Assembly: GCF_000172795.2 (NCBI RefSeq)
Contig: NZ_CP020947.1
Coordinates: 3,227,001 to 3,291,000 of the forward strand
Source of the DNA: Rhizobium sp. CIAT894
Lineage (GTDB): Bacteria; Pseudomonadota; Alphaproteobacteria; Rhizobiales; Rhizobiaceae
Direction: 5' to 3'
Length of the DNA stretch: 64,000 bases
How positions within the stretch are numbered: the first letter of the stretch is position 1; every line of letters starts with the position of its first letter. Shown piece by piece: positions 8,890 to 17,182 of this stretch. The notes beneath the pieces were generated by a model. The model saw only the letters and a list, made by a program, of their open reading frames with translations. It ran no database searches and was not told where the DNA came from. The position numbers and the translations under genes are program-made.

Positions 8890-10626
8890 TCAAACTCTCT
8901 CCGCCAGCGAGACGGTGAAAATACCCCACTGGTCGATGCGCTGTTCGATCTTGCGGAAACCGGCTGCGGCGACCAACTGGTCCATTTCCTGTTGCGTGCG
9001 CCGCCGCATCACCCACGCCTGACCACCACGGTGGGAGGTGAGCGCACGGGCAATCATCTCCAATTGCGGATGCCATGGCTGGTTGGTGTAGACGAGCAGA
9101 CCACCGGGCTGCATCGCGCGGGCGATCCCATCGAGTGAAGCGGCGATCATCGCATTGTCGGAAAACAGCTCGTAAAGACCGGAGACGATCGCCAGATCCG
9201 GAGCCGGCGTGATGGCTGCCAGCCCCTCGCCGTCAAAGGCATCCTGCTGACGGAAATTGACGAAATCACCCAGTCCACGCGCGGCAATGCTGGCACGGCC
9301 GGCGTCGACGTTGATCGGGGAATAATCCTGCAGGCGCGCACTATCGGGACGCACGGCAGCCATTTCGATCGCATCGAGGACATAACGGCCGTGCCCGGCC
9401 GCTATGTCAAGCATGTGGGTACTGCGGCCGGCGGCTTTCAGGCGCTGCAGCGCGTACTCGATCAGCTCCTGCAAATGCAGCTTGCGCTGCCTGATGCCGC
9501 GCCAGCCGATCGCCTCGAGAAACACCTTGTCGATCAGCCGCCCGCCGGGACCGAGTCCGCGCGGCTTGTTCTCGTAGACGTAATCCAGCGTCGAGCCGGA
9601 ATCGAAACCGGTCTTGACCCCGGTCCTTATGCCTTCGGACACCAGCGCGCCGAGCCTGATGTTGAGACGGCTGAGCGCCCAGTAGATGCCGCGTGGGGAT
9701 GTGGCATCCAGCGGGCTCGCGAGCCGGTCGGCCTCGTCCTTGGTATAGCCCTGGACATGGGCGGTGCGCAGATCGGCAGGCGCCCGGGGCTCAGCGAAAC
9801 GCGCATCGATAAAACGGCGGATCTCGGCGAGCGCAATCGCGCGATCCTTTTCGCCAAGTGTGTCGTGGTAGAAGCCGGCAAGCACATGCCGTTCCTTGAT
9901 GCGACTGCCGAGGTTTTCGTAAAACCGATGCTGCGGCGCGTGCCGCACCACCCAGTCGCTGCCGGAGATCAGCAGCTGGGTCGGCACGGTGATGGCGCGG
10001 GCGTCGCCGACGACGCGGGCTGCCGCCTCATAGAGCTGCAACAAAATGTTGGAGGCAATCGGCCTAGATATCAATGGGTCGGATTCGTACGAGGCGATGC
10101 GCGCGGGATCATGCGTCAGAAACCTCGCCTTGACGTAGGAATTGACGAAGAACGTTCCCTTGAGCTTTTCCCAGAGCGCAATGCCTTCCCTGGCAAACGG
10201 CACGTAGAGCTTGACGCTGAAGGCCGGCGAGGCCAGCACCAGCGCTCGGATCGGCGGTGCATAGTCGTGCACCCAGGTGCTGGCCAGTACCGCGCCGACG
10301 CTCTGTGCAATGACGGCGATGTCTTCGACTGGAGTACCGCTTGTCTCGCTGACATGGCGGACAAAGCAATCGAGATCATGCGCCGAGGCCGCAAAGGATG
10401 GCGAATAGCCGCGCTCTCCGGGCGAACGCCCGTGGCCGCGTGCGTCCCAGGCGTAGAAGGCAAAATCATCGAGGCCGAGTTCGGTGGCGAGATGGGCGAC
10501 GCGGCCGCTGTGCTCGTGGCCGCGATGGAGAAGAATGATTGCGCCCTTCGGCGAAGCACCGATCACAGGCCACGTCCGATAAAACAGTCGAGTGCCGTCA
10601 TGCGATGCGAATTCGGATTCATGCAT
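8890..10626 (-). CDS. ynbC: Alpha/beta hydrolase fused to SAM methyltransferase (YnbC-like)
   Basis: Two domains. The first ~280 residues form a serine hydrolase of lysophospholipase type, with 'WDARGHGRSPG', the nucleophile region 'VIAQSVGAVLA' and a C-terminal 'GFYHD' histidine. The rest is a class I methyltransferase with motif I 'MLDIAAGHGRYVLDAIE'. E. coli YnbC (585 residues) has the same fusion. I chose the ATG at 10626 (578 residues) because the family's 'F.s.DGtrLFYR' opening follows directly. Upstream in-frame starts at 10710 and 10740 cannot be excluded, and none of the three has a strong ribosome site. It is followed by the YnbD-like gene. Confidence 0.83.
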   Translation of the reverse strand: MHESEFASHDGTRLFYRTWPVIGASPKGAIILLHRGHEHSGRVAHLATELGLDDFAFYAWDARGHGRSPGERGYSPSFAASAHDLDCFVRHVSETSGTPVEDIAVIAQSVGAVLASTWVHDYAPPIRALVLASPAFSVKLYVPFAREGIALWEKLKGTFFVNSYVKARFLTHDPARIASYESDPLISRPIASNILLQLYEAAARVVGDARAITVPTQLLISGSDWVVRHAPQHRFYENLGSRIKERHVLAGFYHDTLGEKDRAIALAEIRRFIDARFAEPRAPADLRTAHVQGYTKDEADRLASPLDATSPRGIYWALSRLNIRLGALVSEGIRTGVKTGFDSGSTLDYVYENKPRGLGPGGRLIDKVFLEAIGWRGIRQRKLHLQELIEYALQRLKAAGRSTHMLDIAAGHGRYVLDAIEMAAVRPDSARLQDYSPINVDAGRASIAARGLGDFVNFRQQDAFDGEGLAAITPAPDLAIVSGLYELFSDNAMIAASLDGIARAMQPGGLLVYTNQPWHPQLEMIARALTSHRGGQAWVMRRRTQQEMDQLVAAAGFRKIEQRIDQWGIFTVSLAERV

Positions 10627-10876
10627 GGGTCTGGTCGTCGAGGACGGTTGCTCGCTATCGGCAGTCTGCAGCACGGTCGTCTCCAATTCTGATCGGTGGA
10701 TAGGTTGCATCCATTGGCGGCAACAGTGAGTTGCTTTCATTGCAAAAGTCTAGCTGCAAATGATAAGTCCTTTGGGTGAGCCGATATGAAGTGCGGGCTT
10801 TCCCACAGCTACGACGATCCGCACTGCCCGAGCCGGGATAGACTGTTCAAATGCCGTAAAATTCCACTGAGGTCGC

Positions 10877-11488
10877 ATGTCTGTTTATCAATTGAAGTCC
10901 CGGTTTCAGAATATTCTTCGCCCTCTGGTGCGCTCGCTTGCGGCACGAGGCGTCACCGCCAATCAGGTGACCTCAGTTGCCGCCGCCGTCTCGGTTGCAC
11001 TTGGCCTTTTCCTGAGCCTCGCCCCGCTTCCGCATTGGTTCCTGCTGGTGCCTGTATGGTTTTTCCTGCGCATGGGCCTCAATGCCATTGACGGCATGCT
11101 CGCGCGCGAACATGGGCAGAAGAGTATCTTGGGCGCCTATCTGAACGAGATCAGTGACGTCGTCTCGGACGCCGCCCTGTATTTGCCGTTTGCGCTGATC
11201 GATCCGAACGATCTGATGCCGGTTATGGCCGTCATATTCCTCTCGGCGCTGACGGAATTTGCCGGCGTCCTGGGTCAAACGGTCGGTGCAAACAGGCGTT
11301 ACGACGGGCCGCTGGGCAAGAGTGACCGTGCGGTGCTGTTCGGCGCTCTCGGCATCTTTATCGCCGTTGGCGGTACGTTTGCAGCATGGACCTCGTGGCT
11401 TTGGGCCGTGGTGGCTCTGCTTCTCGTATGGACCACCATCAACCGTATCCGCGCCGGTATTCGCGAGTCGCAAACGGCCGCCCGATAG
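10877..11488 (+). CDS. ynbA: CDP-alcohol phosphatidyltransferase family membrane protein (YnbA-like)
   Basis: A 203-residue protein of the same length as E. coli YnbA. It contains the family motif D-G-(x)2-A-R-(x)n-G-(x)3-D-(x)3-D as 'DGMLAREHG' then 'GAYLNEISDVVSD', with several membrane spans. Such enzymes swap CMP of a CDP-linked lipid for an alcohol to make a phospholipid head group. It is divergent from the YnbC/YnbD-like genes, a different arrangement from the single E. coli operon. The cytidylyltransferase YnbB is not present here. The substrate alcohol is unknown. Confidence 0.87.
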   Translation: MSVYQLKSRFQNILRPLVRSLAARGVTANQVTSVAAAVSVALGLFLSLAPLPHWFLLVPVWFFLRMGLNAIDGMLAREHGQKSILGAYLNEISDVVSDAALYLPFALIDPNDLMPVMAVIFLSALTEFAGVLGQTVGANRRYDGPLGKSDRAVLFGALGIFIAVGGTFAAWTSWLWAVVALLLVWTTINRIRAGIRESQTAAR

Positions 11489-11615
11489 AAAGCGCGCAGC
11501 CGATCGGCCGCCGGTTCTTCCATCGCCAATGTATTCCGGAAACTGTGTAGAACGCTCCTTCTTACGAGTTGCTTGGCTAGCGCTTCTTCCAGGCCTGTAT
11601 TTTTTACCCCTCTCC

Positions 11616-11644
11616 TTGAAAGCACAAAAGCGGTGCTTTATGTT
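11616..11644 (+). promoter_or_regulatory. Sigma-70-type promoter immediately before the TnpB-like/PspA ORF
   Basis: TTGAAA (11616-11621) and TATGTT (11639-11644) are separated by exactly 17 bases. A start about 6-7 bases downstream would fall at or next to the ATG at 11651, implying a leaderless or nearly leaderless mRNA. This is a sequence match only. If the operon instead uses another sigma factor, this pair may be fortuitous. Confidence 0.5.
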
Positions 11645-11650
11645 TTACTC

Positions 11651-12790
11651 ATGGCAAACGCTGGCAAGACACAGCATCCATCGCAGTTGTGCTACGTGCT
11701 GGCACCGGATGATCGTGCCCGCCAGGCGCTTGATGACACCATCGCCGCCTATCGCAGAATGCTCGACATCCTGGGCGAGCTCATTCACGACAGGGCGGGC
11801 GCCAATCTCGTCGTCCTGCATGAGCTTGCCTATGAAACCGTTCGCGAACAGACGGGCCTGCCGGCACGGCTGGTCACACTCGGCCTTCGCGATTTCGCCG
11901 CCAACCGCGGCGTGATCGCCGATCCGCCGCAGCTGCCGCTCGACGACAAGCTCTTTGCCATCAAAGGCCCCGCGGATCTGACGATCGCCACGGTATACGG
12001 ACGTGTTGCCGTGCCCTTCGATATCGGGGGCTATTCCAAGGGATGGGAGAGTATTTTTCCGGCCTATCTTGTTGCCGGACACAATCATTACGAGATTCAC
12101 ATCGGCGTCACGCCGAATTCCGCTCGGATGGAGGAAAACATGACGAATGAAGGCATTCTTTCCCGCATGGGCCGCCTGATCGCGGGTATCGCGAATGCAG
12201 CGGTCGACAAGGCGGAAGGCGTCAACAAGATCGCCGTGATCGAACAGGCGATCCGCGAGATCGACGCGGCGGCTGACGAGGCCCGCACAGATCTCGGCAA
12301 GGCGCGCGCCGAGGAATATCGCATCCAGAGCCGCAAGGACGAGATCGTCGGAGACATGAACGCGCTCGACGGAAAGATCCGCCTCGCCGTCTCTTCCGGG
12401 CGCGATGATCTGGCAAAGGCCGGCGTCGCCCGCCAGATCGATCTCGAATCCCAGATCGCCGCACTCGACAAGGCACTGGCCGACGCCAGGCAACAGCTGG
12501 ACGAGGGCCAGAAAGCCCTGCAGGCCGTGCTCGCCACGCGCCGCGAGGCGGACGCCCGCCTTGCCGATTTCAAACGCAGTATCGCCAGGCATCCCGAGGA
12601 CGCCGCTACAGGCTACAGCCGTCCCGCGCCGGGCGCCGATGCTGCCCGGGCTGCGGCGGCGGTGTCGCGGCTGACCGGTGTTCCATCAGGCGAACATACC
12701 CATAGTTCCGAACTGGACGAACTCGACCGGCTGCATCGCGAACAGGCGATCGAGGCGCGCCTCGCGCGCTTCAAGGCGGATAACCGGTAA
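11651..12790 (+). CDS. TnpB-like N-terminal domain (no RuvC) reading in frame into PspA
   Basis: A 379-residue frame with two parts. Residues ~12-154 match the N-terminal (WED/REC) half of IS605-type TnpB. An opening strand and helix (QLCYVLAPDDRARQALDDTI) precede 'LHELAYETVREQTGLPARL', the counterpart of the family's LH.LaY...Re..GLpaq. 'PLDDKLFAIKG' corresponds to pyDDRilsf, and 'IATVYGRVAVPF' to sistldGR.kiPF. The match ends where the RuvC nuclease would begin, so no catalytic D/E/D residues or zinc finger exist. PspA follows at residue 164 without a stop codon. The product may be a fusion, a separate RNA-binding-like leader protein, or both. The start at 11651 is the first ATG after the putative promoter. 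Confidence 0.7.
   Translation: MANAGKTQHPSQLCYVLAPDDRARQALDDTIAAYRRMLDILGELIHDRAGANLVVLHELAYETVREQTGLPARLVTLGLRDFAANRGVIADPPQLPLDDKLFAIKGPADLTIATVYGRVAVPFDIGGYSKGWESIFPAYLVAGHNHYEIHIGVTPNSARMEENMTNEGILSRMGRLIAGIANAAVDKAEGVNKIAVIEQAIREIDAAADEARTDLGKARAEEYRIQSRKDEIVGDMNALDGKIRLAVSSGRDDLAKAGVARQIDLESQIAALDKALADARQQLDEGQKALQAVLATRREADARLADFKRSIARHPEDAATGYSRPAPGADAARAAAAVSRLTGVPSGEHTHSSELDELDRLHREQAIEARLARFKADNR
12140..12790 (+). CDS. pspA: PspA/IM30-family protein (phage-shock / membrane-stress protein)
   Basis: A 216-residue protein opening 'MTNEGILSRMGRLIAG' with the PspA amphipathic helix, then 'AVDKAEG' and a long coiled coil rich in Ala, Glu, Lys and Arg (about residues 30-150). PspA/IM30 proteins bind stressed or stored-curvature-damaged inner membrane and oligomerise. 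A strong ribosome site (GGAGG) lies 6 bases before this ATG, inside the upstream in-frame sequence, so PspA alone is very likely made. The YqiJ-like gene follows after 5 bases and flotillin overlaps that gene, giving a PspA-YqiJ-flotillin operon. Confidence 0.88.
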   Translation: MTNEGILSRMGRLIAGIANAAVDKAEGVNKIAVIEQAIREIDAAADEARTDLGKARAEEYRIQSRKDEIVGDMNALDGKIRLAVSSGRDDLAKAGVARQIDLESQIAALDKALADARQQLDEGQKALQAVLATRREADARLADFKRSIARHPEDAATGYSRPAPGADAARAAAAVSRLTGVPSGEHTHSSELDELDRLHREQAIEARLARFKADNR

Positions 12791-12795
12791 CGCCG

Positions 12796-13443
12796 ATGGC
12801 ACTTCTCTTCGCCCCCGAATGTGCCCCCTTCGCTATCGCCGCCGCCGTGCTCGCAGGCCTGACCGCAATCGAAATGCTTGCGACCGTCATGGGTTTTTCG
12901 ATCATGGAATTTCTGGGAAAACCGGATTTCCATGGCCATGACGGGTTTTCGGGCTATCTGTCCTGGCTCAACGTCGGCGGCGTTCCCCTGCTCATCCTCA
13001 TCATGCTGGCGCTCGGCTTCTTCGCCATGACCGGCTTTGCCATACAGGCCGTCGCCGACGCCTTCTGGGCGCCGCTTCCCGCCACCGTCGCCGCCATTCC
13101 CGCTATCCTGGTCGCCGTCCCCATGGTCAGGGCGTCGAGCAGAACCGTGGCGCGGCTCGTGCCGCACGACGAGACCTATGCCGTCGATCTCGACACGTTG
13201 ATCGGCAGGACCGCCGAAGTATCGCTTGGACCGCTCGATCAGGGACTGCCGGGGCGCGTCCGCGTCAAGGACCAGCACGGAAACTGGCACGTGCTGCGAG
13301 CCAAGGCCGCCAGAGATCAGGAGCCTCTCAAGGTCGGCACCGAGGTTCTCCTCGTCGATCGCACGGCAGATGTATTTATCGCCATTCCCGCGCTGGCGGA
13401 CCCCGCCGCAGCGGACAATCAATCTTTCAGGGAGCAGCCATGA
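12796..13443 (+). CDS. yqiJ: YqiJ-like inner-membrane protein with OB-fold
   Basis: A 215-residue protein with three membrane segments (about residues 10-33, 55-78 and 88-105) followed by a soluble C-terminal beta-rich domain (IGRTAEVSLGPLDQGLPGRV … GTEVLLVDRTADVFI), the OB/NfeD-like fold found in YqiJ and in membrane partners of flotillins. It overlaps the flotillin start by 4 bases (ATGA). In B. subtilis a comparable NfeD protein (YuaF) is paired with FloT. It probably helps assemble flotillin in membrane microdomains; PspA is encoded just upstream. Confidence 0.85.
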   Translation: MALLFAPECAPFAIAAAVLAGLTAIEMLATVMGFSIMEFLGKPDFHGHDGFSGYLSWLNVGGVPLLILIMLALGFFAMTGFAIQAVADAFWAPLPATVAAIPAILVAVPMVRASSRTVARLVPHDETYAVDLDTLIGRTAEVSLGPLDQGLPGRVRVKDQHGNWHVLRAKAARDQEPLKVGTEVLLVDRTADVFIAIPALADPAAADNQSFREQP

Positions 13444-15203
13444 TGTATGACATTATTCTACCGGCCGGCATTGGCATCGTCCTCATTTTCGGCATCGGTT
13501 TTGTTCTCGCCTCTCTCTATACGCGTTCCAGCCGCGACGAGGCCTATGTGCGCACCGGCCTCGGCGGCCAGAAGGTCGTGCTCGACGGCGGTTCCGTCGT
13601 CCTGCCGATCTTCCACTCGATCGCCAGGGTCAATCTGAAGACTCTCCGCCTCGAGGTTCGCCGCGGCGAAGGCGACGCGCTGATCACCAAGGACCGCATG
13701 CGCGTCGATATCGGCGCCGAATTCTATGTGCGCGTGAAACCGGACGCCTCCTCGATCGCGCTGGCCGCCCAGACGCTCGGCAGCCGCACCAACGACGCCG
13801 AGGCGCTTCGCATCCTGATCGAGGCGAAATTCGTCGACGGCCTTCGCTCGGTGGCCGCAACCATGAACCTCGATGCGCTGCAGGAACAGCGCATGGATTT
13901 CGTCAAGGCCGTGCAGGAAGCCGTCGGCGCCGATCTCCAGTCCAACGGTCTCGAGCTCGAATCCGTGTCTCTCACTCGCCTCGACCAGACCGACATCAAG
14001 CATTTCAACGCCAACAACTTCTTCGATGCACAGGGTCTGGCCGCCCTGACGCGCATCACCGAGGGCCGCAAGAAAGAGCGAAACGAGATCGTTCGCGACA
14101 CGGAAGTCGCCATCGCCCAGAAGGATCTGGAAGCCCGCCAGCAATCGCTGACCATCGAGCGGACGAAGCGGGAGGCCGAACTCAGCCAGGAACGCGACAT
14201 CGCCAACAAATCCGCGGCGACGCGCGCCGAAACCGCTCAGCAGGAGCAGGCGGCCAAACGCGCCGAGGAGGAGGCCCGCATCGCCTCCGAACAGGCAATC
14301 GCCGAACGCGAGGCAGCCGCCAAGCAGGCCCGCGAAAGCGCAAACATCGATGCCGCCCGTGCCGTCCAGCAGCGCGACACCGAAGCCAAGCGTGACCTGC
14401 AGATCGTGGCCCAGGAAAGCGCCATCGCCGTCGCCAATAAGAGCCGCGAGGAATCCGAAGCGAAAGCGACTGCCGAAATGGCCCGCGCCCGGGCGATTGC
14501 AGCAGAAGAAAAGGTCGGCACGGCCAAAGCGATCGAAATTGCCGAGCGCGAAAAGCAGATTGCCGTGATCGACGCACGCAAGAAGGCCGAAACCGAAGCG
14601 ACTGCCGTCACCGTCGGCGCCGAGGCCGAGAAACAGGCCGCGACCGACCAGGCGGAAGCCATCAAGACGCTCGCCACCGCCGAAGCCGATGCGGCGATCA
14701 TCAAGGCCAAGGGCATCCTCGAAACCGGCCGGGCTCAGGCTGAAAGCGAGGCCCTGCTCAACGAAGCCCGCAACAAGCTGAGCCAGACCATCATCGAGTT
14801 CGAAATCACCCGCGAGCGTATCCGCATCATTCCCGAAGCGCTCGCCGAGGCGGTCAAGCCGATCGAGAAGATCTCCGACATCCGGATCTTCGACACTGGC
14901 GGCATGCTCGGCCGCGGCGGCGCGAACGGCGAAGGCGGCATCGGCATGGGCGAAGGCCTGGCCGGCCAGTTGCTCGCCTACCAGGCCAACAAACCGATCC
15001 TCGACAAGCTGCTGAAGGAAGCAGGCTTCGACGGCGACAACGCGATCTCGGCGCTCCTTGGGAATCTTGATAGCGCAAAACCGGCAAAGCCGGCCGCGGC
15101 TCCGGCAAAGCCTGCTGTCCCGGCCGCGGCTCCGGTAAAACCGGCGACACTGCCCGCAGCCCCGGCAACGACGATCGTTCCTCCGGCGCCGAAGAAGGAA
15201 TGA
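13440..15203 (+). CDS. yqiK: Flotillin family protein (YqiK-like, SPFH/Band 7)
   Basis: A 587-residue protein. A single N-terminal membrane anchor (IGIVLIFGIGFVLASLY) is followed by the SPFH/Band-7 domain (about residues 30-200), then a very long Glu/Ala/Arg/Lys coiled coil (about 215-430) with EA repeats, a conserved flotillin C-terminal region, and an Ala/Pro/Lys tail (KPAVPAAAPVKPA). Flotillins scaffold membrane microdomains. Start codons at 13440 and 13443 are both possible, with GGGAG upstream. This is the last gene of the PspA operon; the opposing phosphoesterase ends 16 bases further on. Confidence 0.93.
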   Translation: MMYDIILPAGIGIVLIFGIGFVLASLYTRSSRDEAYVRTGLGGQKVVLDGGSVVLPIFHSIARVNLKTLRLEVRRGEGDALITKDRMRVDIGAEFYVRVKPDASSIALAAQTLGSRTNDAEALRILIEAKFVDGLRSVAATMNLDALQEQRMDFVKAVQEAVGADLQSNGLELESVSLTRLDQTDIKHFNANNFFDAQGLAALTRITEGRKKERNEIVRDTEVAIAQKDLEARQQSLTIERTKREAELSQERDIANKSAATRAETAQQEQAAKRAEEEARIASEQAIAEREAAAKQARESANIDAARAVQQRDTEAKRDLQIVAQESAIAVANKSREESEAKATAEMARARAIAAEEKVGTAKAIEIAEREKQIAVIDARKKAETEATAVTVGAEAEKQAATDQAEAIKTLATAEADAAIIKAKGILETGRAQAESEALLNEARNKLSQTIIEFEITRERIRIIPEALAEAVKPIEKISDIRIFDTGGMLGRGGANGEGGIGMGEGLAGQLLAYQANKPILDKLLKEAGFDGDNAISALLGNLDSAKPAKPAAAPAKPAVPAAAPVKPATLPAAPATTIVPPAPKKE

Positions 15204-15219
15204 CCCCAGCAGGCTTGGG

Positions 15220-15960
15220 CTATTTTAGCCAACCTGCCGCCAGTGCGCTCGCCCAGTCGGCACGGCCCCTTTCGGCGGCCAGTGCCGACATCGCCATATG
15301 GTCATAGGCGACGTTCCTGAACTGCCATGTCCATCCCGCAGCCGTCTTTTCCAGAATGGCATAGCCGGCCAGCGGATGGCCGGCTTCGACCTTGTGGTAA
15401 TAAGGCAGGACATCGTCATAGGCGGGGCAGCCGACACTGCCGGGATTGACGATCAAGCGACCATCGGAAAGGCGAACGGCGCGGGGCACATGGCTGTGGC
15501 CACAAAGGATCAGCGGCTGATCGATGCCTTCCGCCAGCGCCTCGATCGCTTCGATCGGCTTCAGGGAGACGATGCCCTCCGGCGAGACGGATTCCAGCCA
15601 GTAGAGATTGTCGTCCTTCGGAGTCGCGTGGCAGAGATAGGCCTCGCCGCGATAGACGGCATCGAACGGCAGGCCGCGGATCCAATCGAGATGGGATGGC
15701 GTCAATTGCCGATAGGCGGCGGCGTCCGAGGCATGCATGGCCGCCGGATCCTGCTCGATCAGATAACGGTCGTGATTGCCGCGAACCGAGGTCAGGCCAA
15801 GCGGCATCAGCATATCGGCGGTCAGGCCGGCCTCCAGCGGCCCGCTGAAGAAATCGCCGAGATTGACGATCTCCTCGATGCCCTCGGCGCGAATATCCGC
15901 AAGCACCGCTTCGAGCGCCAGATGGTTGCCGTGAATGTCGGCGATCGCAGCAAACTTCAT
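15220..15960 (-). CDS. Metallophosphoesterase (YfcE/calcineurin-like)
   Basis: A 246-residue phosphoesterase. It shows 'IADIHGNHLALEAVL' (D-x-H), 'NLGDFFSGP' (GD), 'VRGNHDRYL' (GNHD) and 'LCGHSHVPR' (GHSH), the full metal-binding set. It is the last gene of the ureide operon: its ATG directly follows the uraH stop with no gap. The substrate is unknown. A purine-linked phosphate is a guess from context only. Confidence 0.9.
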   Translation of the reverse strand: MKFAAIADIHGNHLALEAVLADIRAEGIEEIVNLGDFFSGPLEAGLTADMLMPLGLTSVRGNHDRYLIEQDPAAMHASDAAAYRQLTPSHLDWIRGLPFDAVYRGEAYLCHATPKDDNLYWLESVSPEGIVSLKPIEAIEALAEGIDQPLILCGHSHVPRAVRLSDGRLIVNPGSVGCPAYDDVLPYYHKVEAGHPLAGYAILEKTAAGWTWQFRNVAYDHMAMSALAAERGRADWASALAAGWLK

Positions 15961-16317
15961 TCAGCTGCCTCGATAGGTCGAATAACCGTAGGGCGAAAGC
16001 AGCAGCGGCACATGGTAATGGGCCGTGACATCGGCGATGCCGAAACGGATCGGCACGAGATCGAGGAAGGCCGGATGCGGCAGCGGCGTGCCGTTGCGCC
16101 TGAGATAATCGCCGGCGTGGAAGACGAGTTCGTAGGTTCCGACGTGGAAATTTTCACCGCTGAGGATCGGGCCGCCGTCGACCCGGCCATCGTCATTGGT
16201 CTCGACTGTCGTCAGGTGCATGCGGATTTCGCCGTCGAGCCGGAAAAGATCGATCCTGAGGCCGGCGGCCGGCTTGCCGAGGGCGGTATCGAGAACATGC
16301 GTGGTCAGTCCGGTCAT
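15961..16317 (-). CDS. uraH: 5-Hydroxyisourate hydrolase
   Basis: A 118-residue transthyretin-related protein with the N-terminal '[14 protein letters not shown]' motif and the C-terminal signature YRGS, both diagnostic of hydroxyisourate hydrolase rather than transthyretin. It hydrolyses the PuuD product 5-hydroxyisourate to OHCU. Its start overlaps the allA stop (ATGA) and its stop abuts the phosphoesterase start. Confidence 0.95.
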   Translation of the reverse strand: MTGLTTHVLDTALGKPAAGLRIDLFRLDGEIRMHLTTVETNDDGRVDGGPILSGENFHVGTYELVFHAGDYLRRNGTPLPHPAFLDLVPIRFGIADVTAHYHVPLLLSPYGYSTYRGS

Positions 16318-16823
16318 GGGGCTGGCTCTTTGATGATGAAGGGGGATTCGAAGAAAAATTCCTCCAGATTATTATCAGGCCCGTCGCGGTCGACGACCAG
16401 GAAATCGGAGGCGTGGCCAAGCGCCATCAGCGGATGATGCCAGACATTGCGGCGGTAGTTCACGCCTTGATCCCCGCGTGCGAGAAACACCTGCGGCCGG
16501 CCGGGCCGTCCATTCCAGTCCTCGGAGACGACGACGAGGAAAGGACGGCCCGAAATCGGCGAGAAGCTCTGGCTGCCGAATGGATGGCGCTCCATCATGT
16601 CGACTTCATAAGGGAAGCTGCGCGGCTGGCCGCGGAAGAGATTGATGATGATACGCGCCCCCTCGCCCGTCGCCTCTGCGGCGGCGAGCGCATGAAAGCG
16701 CTCCGTCGTGCCGCCATTGATGAGCCGCATCGAGGCCGGATCGGCTTCGATCACCTCGCCGAAGGGAGCGAAGCTGGATCGGGTGAGCGGACGGATGTCG
16801 AGAAATTCGGGCAATGGTTTCAC
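16314..16823 (-). CDS. allA: Ureidoglycolate lyase
   Basis: A 169-residue AllA: '[11 protein letters not shown]' near the N-terminus, '[14 protein letters not shown]', '[16 protein letters not shown]' and 'FLVVDRDG' are family hallmarks. It splits ureidoglycolate to glyoxylate and urea. I chose the GTG at 16823 because it overlaps the preceding stop as GTGA, matching the ATGA pattern of the whole operon; a TTG at 16841 is the longer alternative. Allantoicase, the step before, is not in the window. Confidence 0.92.
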   Translation of the reverse strand: MKPLPEFLDIRPLTRSSFAPFGEVIEADPASMRLINGGTTERFHALAAAEATGEGARIIINLFRGQPRSFPYEVDMMERHPFGSQSFSPISGRPFLVVVSEDWNGRPGRPQVFLARGDQGVNYRRNVWHHPLMALGHASDFLVVDRDGPDNNLEEFFFESPFIIKEPAP

Positions 16824-17182
16824 TCGCCTTGGGCATGCCAATCACGGACGGCATCGATCCCGGAAAGAAGCTCCGGCAGCGTGCGATACGTCTCCTCCCA
16901 GACGTCGACGGGATCGAGATCGAAGACGTCATCGAGGATACGGTTGCCCGTGCCGCAGATTTTCGTCCACGGCAACTCGGGATGCTCCGTCGCAAATTCC
17001 GGATGCGCCACCAGCAGGCGCGACGCCGCCGCACCGATGGTGAAATGACAGAAGGCAACCGCCTTGAAGGTGAGCTTGTCCCCGACGAAGGCGGCCCCAT
17101 CCATTCCGCCGACGAAAGACAGTGCTTCGGATGCCGCCTCGTACATTTCATTGAGATAGTCGATTGTGCGCCGCTCTTTCAT
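16820..17182 (-). CDS. HepT-like (DUF86) protein lacking RNase residues, inside urate operon
   Basis: A 120-residue four-helix protein of HepT/DUF86 length. '[18 protein letters not shown]', '[11 protein letters not shown]' and '[14 protein letters not shown]' match the family's 'iGEA..rl…hPeipW..i.gmRn…v.…W' layout. The catalytic RX4HXY segment is '[14 protein letters not shown]', so the expected Arg, His and Tyr appear as Gly, Asp and Val. There is no MntA nucleotidyltransferase next to it. It overlaps uraD by ATGA and allA by GTGA, so it is co-translated with purine-degrading enzymes. It may be a domesticated binding protein rather than a toxin. Confidence 0.75.
   Translation of the reverse strand: MKERRTIDYLNEMYEAASEALSFVGGMDGAAFVGDKLTFKAVAFCHFTIGAAASRLLVAHPEFATEHPELPWTKICGTGNRILDDVFDLDPVDVWEETYRTLPELLSGIDAVRDWHAQGE

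Noticed and set aside
11651..12142. A nuclease-dead TnpB repressor (TldR-type) acting with a guide RNA
   Set aside because: Known TldRs keep the RuvC fold with mutated residues. Here the entire RuvC half is absent, so that mechanism cannot be claimed.
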